Shown: positions 35,808 to 44,754, numbered from the stretch's first letter. The stretch is 64,000 bases of DNA from RUG100 sp050953425 (GCA_050953425.1 JBMNMQ010000007.1:310001-374000), one strand, 5' to 3'. Numbers and translations: made by a program. The notes: generated from the letters alone by a model not told the origin.

Positions 35808-36617
35808 ATGCTACTGGCTTTTGACGTGGGAAACAGCAACATCGTGCTGGGCGCTTTCGTCGAGAGGGAACTGATCCGCAGCTGGCGACTCGAAACCGAT
35901 AACAACAAGAGCGCCGACGAATACGGAATGCTGATCAATCAGCTGTTCACCTATGAAGGCCTGTCCACCGATGATGTCGAGGATGTGATCGTCTCCACCG
36001 TGGTCCCCTCGGTCCTCTATACGGTACAGCATCTATCCCAGAAATATTTTCACTGCCGTGCCATCGTCATCGAACCGGGCGTGCGCACCGGTCTGGTGAT
36101 CAAATACGACAACCCCAAGCAGGTGGGCGCCGATCGCATCGTCAATGCCGTCGCCGCTTACAACAAGTACGGCGGACCGCTGATCATCATCGATTTCGGC
36201 ACAGCGACGACGTTCTGCGCCATCACCGAAAAGGAGGAATATCTCGGCGGCGCCATCGCCCCGGGTCTGAAGATCGCCTCCGACGCGCTCTTTGAAAAGA
36301 CGTCCAAGCTGCCGAAGGTCGAGCTCGATCCCCCCGGCCGCGTGATCTGCCGCAACACCATCCAGAGCATGCAGGCCGGTCTCGTATACGGGCACATGGG
36401 CATGGTTGAGCACGTGGTCGCGCGGATGAAAAAGGAACTGCGGGCGGTCTGCGGCGACAAGCCGATCCATGTGGTTGCCACCGGCGGTCTGGCCGGCCTG
36501 ATCGATTCCGGCATCGACTGCATCGATTACGTCGACAAGATGCTGACGCTCGAAGGACTGGAAATCATCTACGAGAAGAACCGCCGCGGACACCGGCGCG
36601 AGGGCGCCGCGAAATGA
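35808..36617 (+). CDS. coaX: Type III pantothenate kinase
   Basis: First step of coenzyme A synthesis. 269 residues of the ASKHA fold: DVGNSNIVLG (phosphate 1) at residues 6-15, the GADRIVNAVAA region, and IDFGTATTF (phosphate 2). The type III enzyme needs a monovalent cation and is insensitive to CoA feedback (family knowledge). ATG 35808 follows AAGGAGG at 35794-35800. It overlaps dus by 4 bp, a common Firmicute pair. Confidence 0.95.
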   Translation: MLLAFDVGNSNIVLGAFVERELIRSWRLETDNNKSADEYGMLINQLFTYEGLSTDDVEDVIVSTVVPSVLYTVQHLSQKYFHCRAIVIEPGVRTGLVIKYDNPKQVGADRIVNAVAAYNKYGGPLIIIDFGTATTFCAITEKEEYLGGAIAPGLKIASDALFEKTSKLPKVELDPPGRVICRNTIQSMQAGLVYGHMGMVEHVVARMKKELRAVCGDKPIHVVATGGLAGLIDSGIDCIDYVDKMLTLEGLEIIYEKNRRGHRREGAAK

Positions 36618-37603
36618 CGGCCTGCCGGATCGGTTCCCTGCAGCTCGAAACACCCTTCATCGCCGCGCCGATGGCGGGCATCAGCGACGCGCCGATGCGC
36701 CTGCTCTGCCGCGAAATGGGCGCTTCTTTGACATATACGGAAATGGTCAGCGGCAAAGGCCTGCTCTACGGCAGCCGCGGCACCGAGGAACTGCTCTTCC
36801 TCTATCCCGGCGAGGGGCCGACGGCGTGCCAGCTCTTCGGCGCCGATCCGCAGGTGATGGAGGAGGCGGCCGCCCGCCTGGCGGCACGGCCCTTTCGCGT
36901 GCTCGACATCAACATGGGCTGTCCGGTGCCGAAGGTGGTGAAGAACGGGGAAGGCGCGGCGCTGCTGCGGCACCTGTCCCGCCTGCACGAGGTGGCGGCC
37001 GCGGTGGTGCGCGGCGCCGCCCGCGGGGCCGCGTCGTGCGGCAGAACGCCGCCGCCGGTGACCGCCAAGATCCGCCTCGGCTGGGACGACGATTCGATCG
37101 TCGCCGTCGAAGCCGCCGCCGCTCTGGAAGCGGCCGGCGCTGCCGCCGTCGCCGTGCACGGACGCACCCGGCAGCAGTTTTACAGCGGCCGCGCCGACTG
37201 GTCGCAGATCCGCCGCGTCAAGCAGGCCGTCGGGATTCCGGTGATCGGCAACGGCGATGTCTTCAGCGCCGCCGACGGCCTGCGCATGCTCGAGGAGACC
37301 GGCTGCGATCTGGTCATGGTGGGGCGCGGCATGCTCGGCAATCCCTGGATCTTCCGCGAGCTGACGGCGGCCTGGCGCGGCGAACCGCTGCCGCCGCGGC
37401 CGACGCGGGAAGAGAAGAAGGAGACGATGCTGCGCCACTTCCGGCTGCTGGCGGAGCGCGTCGGCAGCCGCCGCGCCGTGCTGGAAATGCGCAAGCACGC
37501 CGGCTGGTATTTCCGCGGCGAACGGGGCGCGGCCGCGCTGCGCCGCCGCATCAACAGCATCACCGGGGAAGCGGAGCTGCTCACCGCGCTCCGCGCGTTC
37601 TGA
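36614..37603 (+). CDS. dus: tRNA-dihydrouridine synthase
   Basis: FMN enzyme that reduces uridines in tRNA D-loops. 329-residue TIM barrel plus helical domain. It has APMAGISDAPMRLLC at the N-terminus, the catalytic Cys in INMGCPVPKVVKNGEGAALL (about residue 103), the substrate-site HGRTRQQFYSG, and GNGDVFSA. The ATG overlaps the coaX stop. DusB-type by context. Confidence 0.93.
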   Translation: MTACRIGSLQLETPFIAAPMAGISDAPMRLLCREMGASLTYTEMVSGKGLLYGSRGTEELLFLYPGEGPTACQLFGADPQVMEEAAARLAARPFRVLDINMGCPVPKVVKNGEGAALLRHLSRLHEVAAAVVRGAARGAASCGRTPPPVTAKIRLGWDDDSIVAVEAAAALEAAGAAAVAVHGRTRQQFYSGRADWSQIRRVKQAVGIPVIGNGDVFSAADGLRMLEETGCDLVMVGRGMLGNPWIFRELTAAWRGEPLPPRPTREEKKETMLRHFRLLAERVGSRRAVLEMRKHAGWYFRGERGAAALRRRINSITGEAELLTALRAF

Positions 37604-37624
37604 CCGCGCTGCGGCCGGAAAGGA

Positions 37625-37663
37625 TTGCCAACCGCAGGGTCTGATGCTATACTGTTATAGCAT
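37625..37663 (+). promoter_or_regulatory. Extended -10 promoter with overlapping palindrome (EF-G-like gene)
   Basis: TTGCCA (37625-37630), 17-bp spacer, TGC-TATACT (-10 at 37648-37653). The -10 lies within a perfect inverted repeat ATGCTATA (37644-37651) / TATAGCAT (37656-37663), a possible operator. Confidence 0.7.
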
Positions 37664-37691
37664 GTTAACTTTATGTTAGGAGGAAATCAGA

Positions 37692-39635
37692 ATGAAAGCC
37701 TACACCAGCGACAAGATCAGGAATATCGCCCTGATCGGCCACAGCGGCTGCGGCAAGACGACCTTCCTTGAATCTGCTCTCGCCGATACCGGCGCGATCG
37801 ACAAGATGGGGAAAGCCGGCGCGACCGTATCCGATTACGATAAGATCGAAAAAGAAAAGGGATATTCCATCAACGCGACCATGATTCCGGTCGAATTTCA
37901 GAATACAAAGCTCAATTTCATCGACACTCCGGGATATTTCGACTTCGTCGGCGAAGTCAATGCCGCCCTCAGCGCGGCGGAAGCGGCGGTCATCATGGTG
38001 GATGCCGGCTCCGGCATCGAAGTCGGAACCGAAAAAGCCTGGAAGGCCTGCGAACAGTACGGCAAGCCGCGCTTTTTCGTCATCAATCACAAGCCCGATG
38101 ATGACTGCGACGTTGACGCGCTCTTCGCGCAGCTGAAGGAGAAGTTCGGCGCGGCGCTGACGCCGTTCGCCTGGCCGCTCGGCGACATCGACGACGATCT
38201 CATGGAAGCCATCGCTTCCGCCGATGACGAACTGATGGAAAAGTACTTCGAGGGAGAGTCCTTCAGCGACGAGGAGATCCAGACCGGTCTCAAGAAGGGC
38301 ATCAACGAGGGCAGCATCGTGCCGGTCTGCAAAACACCGTTTGAGATCGGCGGGACCGGGGACTTTCTGGAACTGCTGACGGCTTTCGCTCCGGCACCGC
38401 TCGAGCACGGCCCCTATCAGGCGCAGAACGATCAGGGCGAGGACATCGAGCAGGAACCGAAGGTCGACGGTCCGGCTTCCGGCTTTGTCTTCAAGACGAT
38501 CAACGACCCGTTTGCCGGCAAGATTTCCGTGATCAAGATCGTCACCGGCAGGCTGACCAGCGGCATCGAGCTGCAGAACGAAAGAGCCGGACGCGCCGAA
38601 AAGCTCGGCAAGCTCTTCATCCTGCGCGGCAACGAGCAGGAGGAGATCGGCGAAGCGGCGGCCGGCGACATCGTTTCCGTCGCCAAACTGCAGAATACCC
38701 TTTCCGGCGATACGCTCTGCGACAAGAGCGCGCCGATCAAATACACCGAAGTCCGCTATCCGACGCCGAAACTCTACAATGCCATCGAAGCGGCCGACAA
38801 AAAGCAGGAGGACAAAGTCTTCTCCGGTCTTGCCAAGCTCGGCGAAGAGGATCCGTCCTTCACCATCGAGCGCAACAACGAGACCAGGCAGACGCTGCTC
38901 GGCGGCCAGGGTGAACAGCAGATGAACGTGGTCATGGAAAAGCTCAAGGACCGCTTTGGCGTCGAGGTCAAGACGGTACCGCAGAAGATCGCTTATCGGG
39001 AGACCATCCGCGGTACTTCGGATGTTCAGGGCAAGCACAAAAAGCAGTCCGGCGGTGCCGGTCAGTACGGCGATGTGCACATCAAGTTCTCGCCCTGCGA
39101 TGCCGACTTTGAATTCGAGGAAACGCTCTTCGGCGGTTCGATTCCGAAGAACTATGTGCCGGCGATCGAAAAGGGCCTGGTCGAATCGATGGACAAGGGC
39201 CCGCTCGCGGGCTGCAAGGTGCAGGGCGTGCACGCCAACCTCTACGACGGCTCCTATCACGAAGTCGACTCCAACGAAATGGCGTTCAAGATCGCTGCTT
39301 CTCTGGCTTTCAAGAAGGGCATCGTCGAAGCATCTCCGTGCCTGCTGGAGCCGATCATGCATCTGGAGATCACGATCCCGGATGACAGCATGGGCGATAT
39401 CATGGGCGATATGAACAAGCGCCGGGGCCGGATCCTCGGTTCGGAACCGCTGGCCAGCGGCGACCAGAAGATCGTCGCCGAAGCGCCGCAGGCGGAACTG
39501 TTCGACTATGCGATCACCGTGCGCTCGATCACCCAGGGCCGCGGCTCCTTCGACATGAAGTTCGAACGCTACGACCAGATGCCGCAGCAGCTGGCCGACA
39601 AGGTCATCGAGGCCTACAAGGCGGAACAGGAATAA
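37692..39635 (+). CDS. Elongation factor G-like protein (EF-G paralogue)
   Basis: 647-residue translational GTPase homologue, clearly distinct from the 687-residue FusA encoded at 61591. Domains I-V follow EF-G order, with a P-loop GHSGCGKTT at about residues 16-24. The G3 motif is DTPGYFDF, so the His used by EF-G to position the hydrolytic water is Tyr. G4 reads VINHKPDDD instead of NKxD. Domain IV and the C-terminus (DIMGDMNKRRGRILGSEPL) are conserved. GTP use and ribosome role are therefore uncertain. TAGGAGGAA precedes ATG 37692. It is transcribed alone, between its own promoter and a strong terminator. Confidence 0.9.
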   Translation: MKAYTSDKIRNIALIGHSGCGKTTFLESALADTGAIDKMGKAGATVSDYDKIEKEKGYSINATMIPVEFQNTKLNFIDTPGYFDFVGEVNAALSAAEAAVIMVDAGSGIEVGTEKAWKACEQYGKPRFFVINHKPDDDCDVDALFAQLKEKFGAALTPFAWPLGDIDDDLMEAIASADDELMEKYFEGESFSDEEIQTGLKKGINEGSIVPVCKTPFEIGGTGDFLELLTAFAPAPLEHGPYQAQNDQGEDIEQEPKVDGPASGFVFKTINDPFAGKISVIKIVTGRLTSGIELQNERAGRAEKLGKLFILRGNEQEEIGEAAAGDIVSVAKLQNTLSGDTLCDKSAPIKYTEVRYPTPKLYNAIEAADKKQEDKVFSGLAKLGEEDPSFTIERNNETRQTLLGGQGEQQMNVVMEKLKDRFGVEVKTVPQKIAYRETIRGTSDVQGKHKKQSGGAGQYGDVHIKFSPCDADFEFEETLFGGSIPKNYVPAIEKGLVESMDKGPLAGCKVQGVHANLYDGSYHEVDSNEMAFKIAASLAFKKGIVEASPCLLEPIMHLEITIPDDSMGDIMGDMNKRRGRILGSEPLASGDQKIVAEAPQAELFDYAITVRSITQGRGSFDMKFERYDQMPQQLADKVIEAYKAEQE

Positions 39636-39739
39636 ATTCCGTTTCCCGTCCGAGGCACGGCGGGCGGCGGTGCGGCGGTGCACGGCATGATCGGCGAGCG
39701 GATGCTCCGGCTGCATCGAACTGATTTTCACACAAACAT

Positions 39740-39767
39740 AACGGCAGGCCTTTCGGCCTGCCGTTTT
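39740..39767 (+). terminator. Intrinsic terminator after the EF-G-like gene
   Basis: 11-bp perfect stem AACGGCAGGCC/GGCCTGCCGTT (39740-39750 with 39755-39765), TTTC loop, T run. Confidence 0.9.
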
Positions 39768-39837
39768 CAATATTTGTCCGCTGCCGGTTCCGATGCCGGA
39801 AACACCGCCGATCCGCCTTTTGTGACAGATTTTTTAC

Positions 39838-39866
39838 TTGTATTTGCGGCGGCCGCCGAGTATCAT
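39838..39866 (+). promoter_or_regulatory. Candidate promoter giving a leaderless transcript
   Basis: TTGTAT (39838-39843), 17-bp spacer, TATCAT (39861-39866). Initiation would fall at about the ATG at 39873, and only a weak TGAGG lies before that ATG. Confidence 0.4.
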
Positions 39867-39872
39867 TGAGGT

Positions 39873-40608
39873 ATGAAAACCTATCGAAAAAATTCCAGAC
39901 GCAATCCCTGGCGCAACTATATGCAGGAACCGCGCGTGCGCCGGGAAGTCATTTTCAGTCGCCTTCTGCTGGTCGTAATGCCGATCATGATCGTCTGCCT
40001 GGCGATGAATATCACGACACGGCTTTCGGACACCTATACCAACAGCCTCGATGCCTCCCAGGCGCTCGATGACGCGCCGAAAGCGGCGAAAAACGTCGAC
40101 GTGGTCAATCTGACCGCGGATTACATGCAGCATAAAACCGATGATTATTCACTGCAGGAGGCGGTCGACTACGACCCCGGGGACGTCTTCACCAGGGCGG
40201 ACAAGAAGGTCATGCAGCAGTACCGCCTGATCATGGATATCCTTCTTCTGATCGGTGCGGCGGCACTGGCTGTTTCCGCACTCTACTATTTCCTTCTCCT
40301 GCGCTGGCGGGAAAAGGAACGGCTGATGCAGACGTTCCGCCGCAGCGCGCTGGTCTTTGTGCCGCTGCTGGCGTTCACTTCCCTGTGCAAGATCTGGCCG
40401 CTGCTGCGCAGCGTCACCTGGGGGAGGCTGCTCACCGGTCTCGACCACGACAACGACCTGATCTGGCTGATGACCGAAAAGGGCTTTTTTTCCGCTGCTG
40501 ACGGTACTCGATTTGATCTTCAGCGGCGTGATGTTCGCCCTCATCGGCTACTTTACCTGGGAGGTCGCCGGGCGCAGGAAGATGTTCCGCAGGGGGTGGT
40601 ACCGATGA
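39873..40608 (+). pseudogene. DUF1461-like integral membrane protein, frame broken at a T7 tract
   Basis: The first 204 codons (MKTYRKNSRRNPW onward) encode a membrane protein with helices at about 28-46, 119-140 and 155-172, resembling the TIGR01906/DUF1461 family in layout. At 40485-40491 there is a run of seven T. Dropping one T gives a natural continuation, FPLLTVLDLIFSGVMFALIG..., a fourth helix ending at TGA 40606-40608, which overlaps the next ATG. As given, the frame instead runs into the PHP gene and loses that helix. It may be a mutation, a sequencing error or slippage. A corrected protein would have 244 residues. Confidence 0.65.
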
Positions 40609-41462
40609 CGAAACCGCTGAATCTGTGCGGCGACGTCCATCGCGACTGGCATATCCATACAACCTGCTCCGACGGTACGTATGCGCCGGCGGAGATCCCC
40701 GCCTGGGCCGTGCGCAACGGCCTCGAGGAAATCGCCGTCACCGACCATGACGGGATGGACGGTGTTCCCGCGGCGCTGGACGCGGGCAGAAAATGCGGCA
40801 TCCGCGTGATCCCCGGCATCGAAATCGCCACCAGATACTCCGGCGAGGCGGTCCCGGAGGGCACCGGCATCCACCTGCTCGGCTACGGCATCGATACGCA
40901 GAACCGCACTCTGCGGAATGCCTGCGAAAAGATGCTCGACTGGCGGCGGGAACGCAACAGCAGGCTGTTTGATCTGCTGGCGCAGAACGGCTGGCCGCTG
41001 GACGAGGACGAACTGGAGCGGAGCGGCGGAAACGGCTTTATCGGCAAGCCGATCTTCGCCCGGGCGATGGTGCGGCACGGCTATATCGAGCGGGAGAAGG
41101 ATGCGTTCAGCAGATTTTTCGATGTGCCGCCGGCGAAAAAGATCAAGAAGAAAAAGTATTCGACCGCGGAGGCCATCGGTCTGGTGCGCGCCGCCGGCGG
41201 CCGACCGGTGCTGGCGCATCCGGGACTGATCAAGCATCTCGGCGAGCGCGGCAGCGAGGCTTTCCTGACCCGGCTGGAAGCGATCGTCGACGATCTGCGT
41301 GCGGCCGGTCTGGCCGGCATCGAATGCGACTACCCCGAACACAGCGGCCGTGAGCGCGAGGCGTTCTGCCGCCTGGCGGAGCAGCGCGGCATGGACATCA
41401 CCCGCGGTTCCGACTTCCACGGCGGCGGCAGCCACGGCGGCTTTTCCTTTTATCGGCGCTGA
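40605..41462 (+). CDS. PHP domain phosphoesterase
   Basis: 285-residue PHP-domain metallohydrolase. Metal ligands are visible in DWHIHTTCSDGTYAP (HxH, about residues 14-16), VTDHDGMDGV, PGIEIATRY, LAHPGLIKHLG and ITRGSDFHGG. The architecture resembles RNase AM / 5'-3' exonuclease YciV and histidinol phosphatase-like PHP proteins. ATG 40605 is in the same frame as the unshifted upstream membrane gene, which could yield a 529-residue fusion if no slip occurs. The ATGA overlap with the shifted frame is the normal operon arrangement and supports a separate protein. Confidence 0.85.
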   Translation: MTKPLNLCGDVHRDWHIHTTCSDGTYAPAEIPAWAVRNGLEEIAVTDHDGMDGVPAALDAGRKCGIRVIPGIEIATRYSGEAVPEGTGIHLLGYGIDTQNRTLRNACEKMLDWRRERNSRLFDLLAQNGWPLDEDELERSGGNGFIGKPIFARAMVRHGYIEREKDAFSRFFDVPPAKKIKKKKYSTAEAIGLVRAAGGRPVLAHPGLIKHLGERGSEAFLTRLEAIVDDLRAAGLAGIECDYPEHSGREREAFCRLAEQRGMDITRGSDFHGGGSHGGFSFYRR

Positions 41463-41518
41463 GACGGCGCCGGGTTCACTGCCGCGGCAGGGAGGTGCCG
41501 CCCGCATTCGGCATCACC

Positions 41519-41543
41519 GCGACCGCCGTGCGGCCGCTTTTTT
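41519..41543 (+). terminator. Probable terminator after the PHP gene
   Basis: GCGACCGC (41519-41526) pairs with GCGGCCGC (41530-41537), one mismatch and a 3-base loop, followed by six T. The rest of the 41463-41785 gap is GC-rich DNA without a supported gene, plus the cysS promoter. Confidence 0.6.
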
Positions 41544-41705
41544 CTTGCTCTGCCGGCTTTCCGGCCGCCGGTTTTCCCGCCGCCGGCTTTCGCGGCATGG
41601 ACCGGCCCGGCCCGCTCCGCCCGCCGCCCGGCTGCGGCTCGCTGCCGGGCCCGGCGCCGAGGTCCGGCCGGCAGCCGGTCGCCGTGATATTCCGGGGTAC
41701 CGTTA

Positions 41706-41734
41706 TTGCACTTCCCGGGGGAATCATTTATAAT
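41706..41734 (+). promoter_or_regulatory. Promoter for the cysS operon
   Basis: TTGCAC (41706-41711), 17-bp spacer, TATAAT (41729-41734). Confidence 0.8.
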
Positions 41735-41785
41735 AACGGGGCAGGTGCATCCGCATCTGAAAGCGAAGGCGAGGAGAAGAAAGCA

Positions 41786-43183
41786 ATGAAAATATACAAT
41801 ACCCTGAGCAGGAAAAAAGAAGAATTCGTCCCTCTGGAAGAGGGCAAGGTGAAAATGTACGTCTGCGGGCCGACCGTCTACAATTACTTTCATATCGGCA
41901 ACGCCCGCCCCTTCGTCGTCTTTGACACCATGCGCAGTTACCTGGAGTATCGCGGCTATCAGGTCAGCTTTGTGCAGAACTTCACCGATGTCGACGACAA
42001 GATCATCAACCGGGCGCGCGAAGAAGGCATCAGCGCGCCGGAGGTCAGCGAGAAATACATCAAGGCCTACTTTGAGGACGCGGCCGCGCTCAATGTCCGC
42101 CGCGCCACCGTGCATCCGCGGGTTTCCCGGACCATCGATGATATCATCCGCTTCGTCAGCGACCTGATCGACAAGGGCTATGCCTATGAGGTCGACGGCG
42201 ACGTCTACTACAGCACGCGCAAGTTCCCGCGCTACGGCTGCCTGTCGGGGCAGAACATCGACGACCTCGAGGCCGGCGCCCGCATCATGATCGAGGAGAA
42301 GAAAAAGGATCCGCTTGATTTCGCCCTCTGGAAGGCGCGCAAGGAGCCCGATGAGATCGCCTGGGAATCGCCCTGGGGCATGGGCCGGCCGGGCTGGCAC
42401 ATCGAGTGTTCGACGATGTCCCGCAAGTATCTCGGCGATACCATCGACATCCACGCCGGCGGCCAGGATCTGATGTTCCCGCACCACGAAAACGAGATCG
42501 CCCAGTCGGAGGCGCACAACGGCAAGCCGTTCGCGCGCTACTGGATGCACAACGGCTACATCACCATCGACAAGGCCAAGATGTCGAAATCCAAGGGCAA
42601 CTTCTTCACCGTGCGCGATCTGCTGCAGCAGTACAGCGGCGAGACGATTCGCTTTTTCCTCCTCAACGGGCAGTACCGCAGTCCGATAGAGTACAACGCC
42701 GAGGTGATGGAGCAGGCGCGGCAGTCGCTGGCGCGCATGGAGAATGCCCGCGACAACCTGCAGTTCCTCGCCGCGCAGGAAAGCGGTCCGCTGAGCGAGC
42801 GGGAAGCTGCCCTGGATCTGGCGCAGTACCGCGACAAATTCATCGCCGCGATGGACGACGACCTCAACACCGCCGACGCCATCGCCGCCGTCTTCGAGGA
42901 GATCGGCGCCGTCAATCTGCTGATCCGCGAAGAGGGCGGCTGCAGCCGGGAGTTTGCGCAGCAGGCGCTGGCGCTGCTCGAGGAGCTGACCGGCGTGCTC
43001 GGTCTGCTGCGTCAGGGCGGTGACAGCGAGATCGGCGAGGACGTGCAGGCGCTGGTTGAGGAGCGGCAGCAGGCGCGAAAAAACAAGGACTATGCCCGCG
43101 CCGATGCCATCCGCGATCAGCTCAAGGCGCGCGGGATTACGCTCAAGGATACACCGCAGGGAGTGCAGATCATCAAGGAATGA
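41786..43183 (+). CDS. cysS: Cysteinyl-tRNA synthetase
   Basis: Charges tRNA-Cys. 465 residues, normal length. It has CGPTVYNYFHIGNARP at about 28-43 (HIGN signature and first Zn Cys), GWHIECSTMSRKYLG with another Zn Cys, GGQDLMFPHHENEIAQSEA with Zn His, and KMSKSKGNF at about 265. GGAGAAGAAAG precedes ATG 41786. First gene of cysS - mini-III - small membrane protein - thyA - folA - rlmB - sigH. It overlaps mini-III by 4 bp. Confidence 0.97.
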   Translation: MKIYNTLSRKKEEFVPLEEGKVKMYVCGPTVYNYFHIGNARPFVVFDTMRSYLEYRGYQVSFVQNFTDVDDKIINRAREEGISAPEVSEKYIKAYFEDAAALNVRRATVHPRVSRTIDDIIRFVSDLIDKGYAYEVDGDVYYSTRKFPRYGCLSGQNIDDLEAGARIMIEEKKKDPLDFALWKARKEPDEIAWESPWGMGRPGWHIECSTMSRKYLGDTIDIHAGGQDLMFPHHENEIAQSEAHNGKPFARYWMHNGYITIDKAKMSKSKGNFFTVRDLLQQYSGETIRFFLLNGQYRSPIEYNAEVMEQARQSLARMENARDNLQFLAAQESGPLSEREAALDLAQYRDKFIAAMDDDLNTADAIAAVFEEIGAVNLLIREEGGCSREFAQQALALLEELTGVLGLLRQGGDSEIGEDVQALVEERQQARKNKDYARADAIRDQLKARGITLKDTPQGVQIIKE

Positions 43184-43593
43184 ATATCGACAGGCTGAAC
43201 ACGACAACGCTGGCTTTCATGGGCGATGCCGTCTATGAAGTCTACGTCCGCAGGGCAATGATCGAGACCGGATCGAGCCGCGCCGACAAGCTGCACCGCA
43301 TGACGGTGCGCTACGTCCGCGCCGCGGCGCAGGCGCAGGCCGTCCGCACCCTCTACGATGAACTGATGCCGGATGAAAAAAATCTGGTGCGGCGGGCGCG
43401 CAACCGCCGTTCGGCCGCCAGGGCGCGGCATACGGATCCGCTGACCTACAAATATGCGACGGCTTTTGAGGCGCTGATCGGTTATCTGTATCTGATTGAA
43501 GACACCGCCCGCATGGAGGAAATCATCGCCGCCGCGATGCGGGTCATCCGCGAGGGAGAACAGGAAGATGGCGAAGAAGAAAGTCCGCAATAA
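43180..43593 (+). CDS. mrnC: Mini-ribonuclease III
   Basis: 137-residue RNase III catalytic domain without a dsRNA-binding domain, which in Bacillus trims 23S rRNA precursor ends. The signature is TLAFMGDAVYEVYVRR (residues about 10-25), and the second acidic site is ATAFEALIGYLYL. It is located directly behind cysS as in other Firmicutes. ATG 43180 overlaps the cysS stop. Confidence 0.93.
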   Translation: MNIDRLNTTTLAFMGDAVYEVYVRRAMIETGSSRADKLHRMTVRYVRAAAQAQAVRTLYDELMPDEKNLVRRARNRRSAARARHTDPLTYKYATAFEALIGYLYLIEDTARMEEIIAAAMRVIREGEQEDGEEESPQ

Positions 43594-43789
43594 GGCCCGC
43601 GACGTGATCGGGGATTACTGGCGCACCAACCGCCGGGCGGAGCGCGACAACGAACAGGCGCGTGCTGCGCAGGAGCGGGAGAAAGGAAGCGGCGGGAGAG
43701 CCCCCTGGAGCACGGGCGAGCGCATCATGCTGGTGGTGATCATCGCCGGCCTGATCGGCATTGTCCTGCGCTACGTGGTGTTTCGCTGA
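43568..43789 (+). CDS. Small single-helix membrane protein, unknown function
   Basis: 73 residues: a strongly basic and charged N-terminus (MAKKKVRNKARDV, then Arg/Glu/Gln-rich to residue 45) and one C-terminal transmembrane helix (IMLVVIIAGLIGIVLRYVVF). AGGAAG lies before ATG 43568, inside the end of mini-III with which it overlaps by 26 bp. The basic N-terminus predicts a cytoplasmic side and possible RNA or membrane-surface contact (inference). I do not recognise a family. Confidence 0.6.
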   Translation: MAKKKVRNKARDVIGDYWRTNRRAERDNEQARAAQEREKGSGGRAPWSTGERIMLVVIIAGLIGIVLRYVVFR

Positions 43790-43897
43790 ACCGGGGTGTC
43801 CGGCCCCGGTGCGGAGACGGCATCTGCCGCGCCGCGCTGACGGGCAAAAAGCATGACGCCGGCGAAAGCGGACGGCGCCTGAAGGGAGAGAATAAGA

Positions 43898-44728
43898 ATG
43901 AGCTATGCAGATCGCGTCTTTGTCGACATGTGCCGCGATGTTCTCGATCACGGCTGGTCCTCGGAGGGACAGCAGGTGCGTCCGGTCTGGCCGGATGGCA
44001 CGCCGGCGCATACCATCAAGCGCTTTGGCGTTGTCAATCGCTACAACCTGGCGGAGGAATTTCCGGCTCTGACCCTGCGTCCGACGGCGATCCGCTCGGC
44101 GGTCGATGAACTGCTCTGGATCTGGCAGAAGAAATCCAACCGCGTCGCCGACCTCGGCAGCCACATCTGGGATGAGTGGGCCGGCGAGGACGGCACGATC
44201 GGCAAAGCCTACGGCTATCAGATGGGCGTGCGCTATCAGTTTGCCCAGGGGGAGATGGACATGGTCGACAACGTCCTCTGGCAGCTGCGCCATCAGCCCT
44301 ATTCGCGCCGCATTCTCACCAGCATCTATAATTTTCAGGACCTGCACGAGATGAATCTGGAGCCCTGCGCCTACAGCATGACGTTCAACGTCACCGGCGA
44401 CCGGCTCAACGCGATCCTGCACCAGCGTTCGCAGGACATCCTCACCGCCAACAACTGGAACGTGGTGCAGTATGCCGTGCTCGTGCACATGTTTGCCCAG
44501 GTCAGCGATCTGCAGCCGGGGGAACTGGTGCACGTCATTGCCGACGCGCACATCTACGACCGGCACGTGCCGCTGATCCGCGAGCTGATCGAGCGGCCGC
44601 AGTATCCGGCTCCGCATTTCCGCCTCAACCCGGAGATCCGGGACTTCTATGACTTTACCGTCGATGACATCGAGATCAGCGACTACCGCACCGGCCCGCA
44701 GGTGCGCAGCATCCCCGTGGCCATCTGA
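43898..44728 (+). CDS. thyA: Thymidylate synthase (ThyA type)
   Basis: dUMP to dTMP using methylene-THF. 276 residues. The catalytic Cys lies in LEPCAYSMTFNV, followed by the conserved LNAILHQRSQDIL segment (usual CxLYQRSxD) and the nucleotide-binding HIYDRHVPLIREL. It makes dihydrofolate, which the next gene's product would recycle. Related Clostridia often carry the unrelated ThyX in this neighbourhood. GGGAGAGAA precedes ATG 43898. About 108 bp separate it from the small membrane protein. Confidence 0.96.
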   Translation: MSYADRVFVDMCRDVLDHGWSSEGQQVRPVWPDGTPAHTIKRFGVVNRYNLAEEFPALTLRPTAIRSAVDELLWIWQKKSNRVADLGSHIWDEWAGEDGTIGKAYGYQMGVRYQFAQGEMDMVDNVLWQLRHQPYSRRILTSIYNFQDLHEMNLEPCAYSMTFNVTGDRLNAILHQRSQDILTANNWNVVQYAVLVHMFAQVSDLQPGELVHVIADAHIYDRHVPLIRELIERPQYPAPHFRLNPEIRDFYDFTVDDIEISDYRTGPQVRSIPVAI

Positions 44729-44754
44729 CGGCGGCGGGAGAAAGGCGAAAGACT

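Noticed and set aside
40590..40604. GGGTGGTACC, similar to a T-box antiterminator core
   Set aside because: It lies in coding sequence at the junction of the DUF1461-like and PHP genes, with no stem I or terminator around it.
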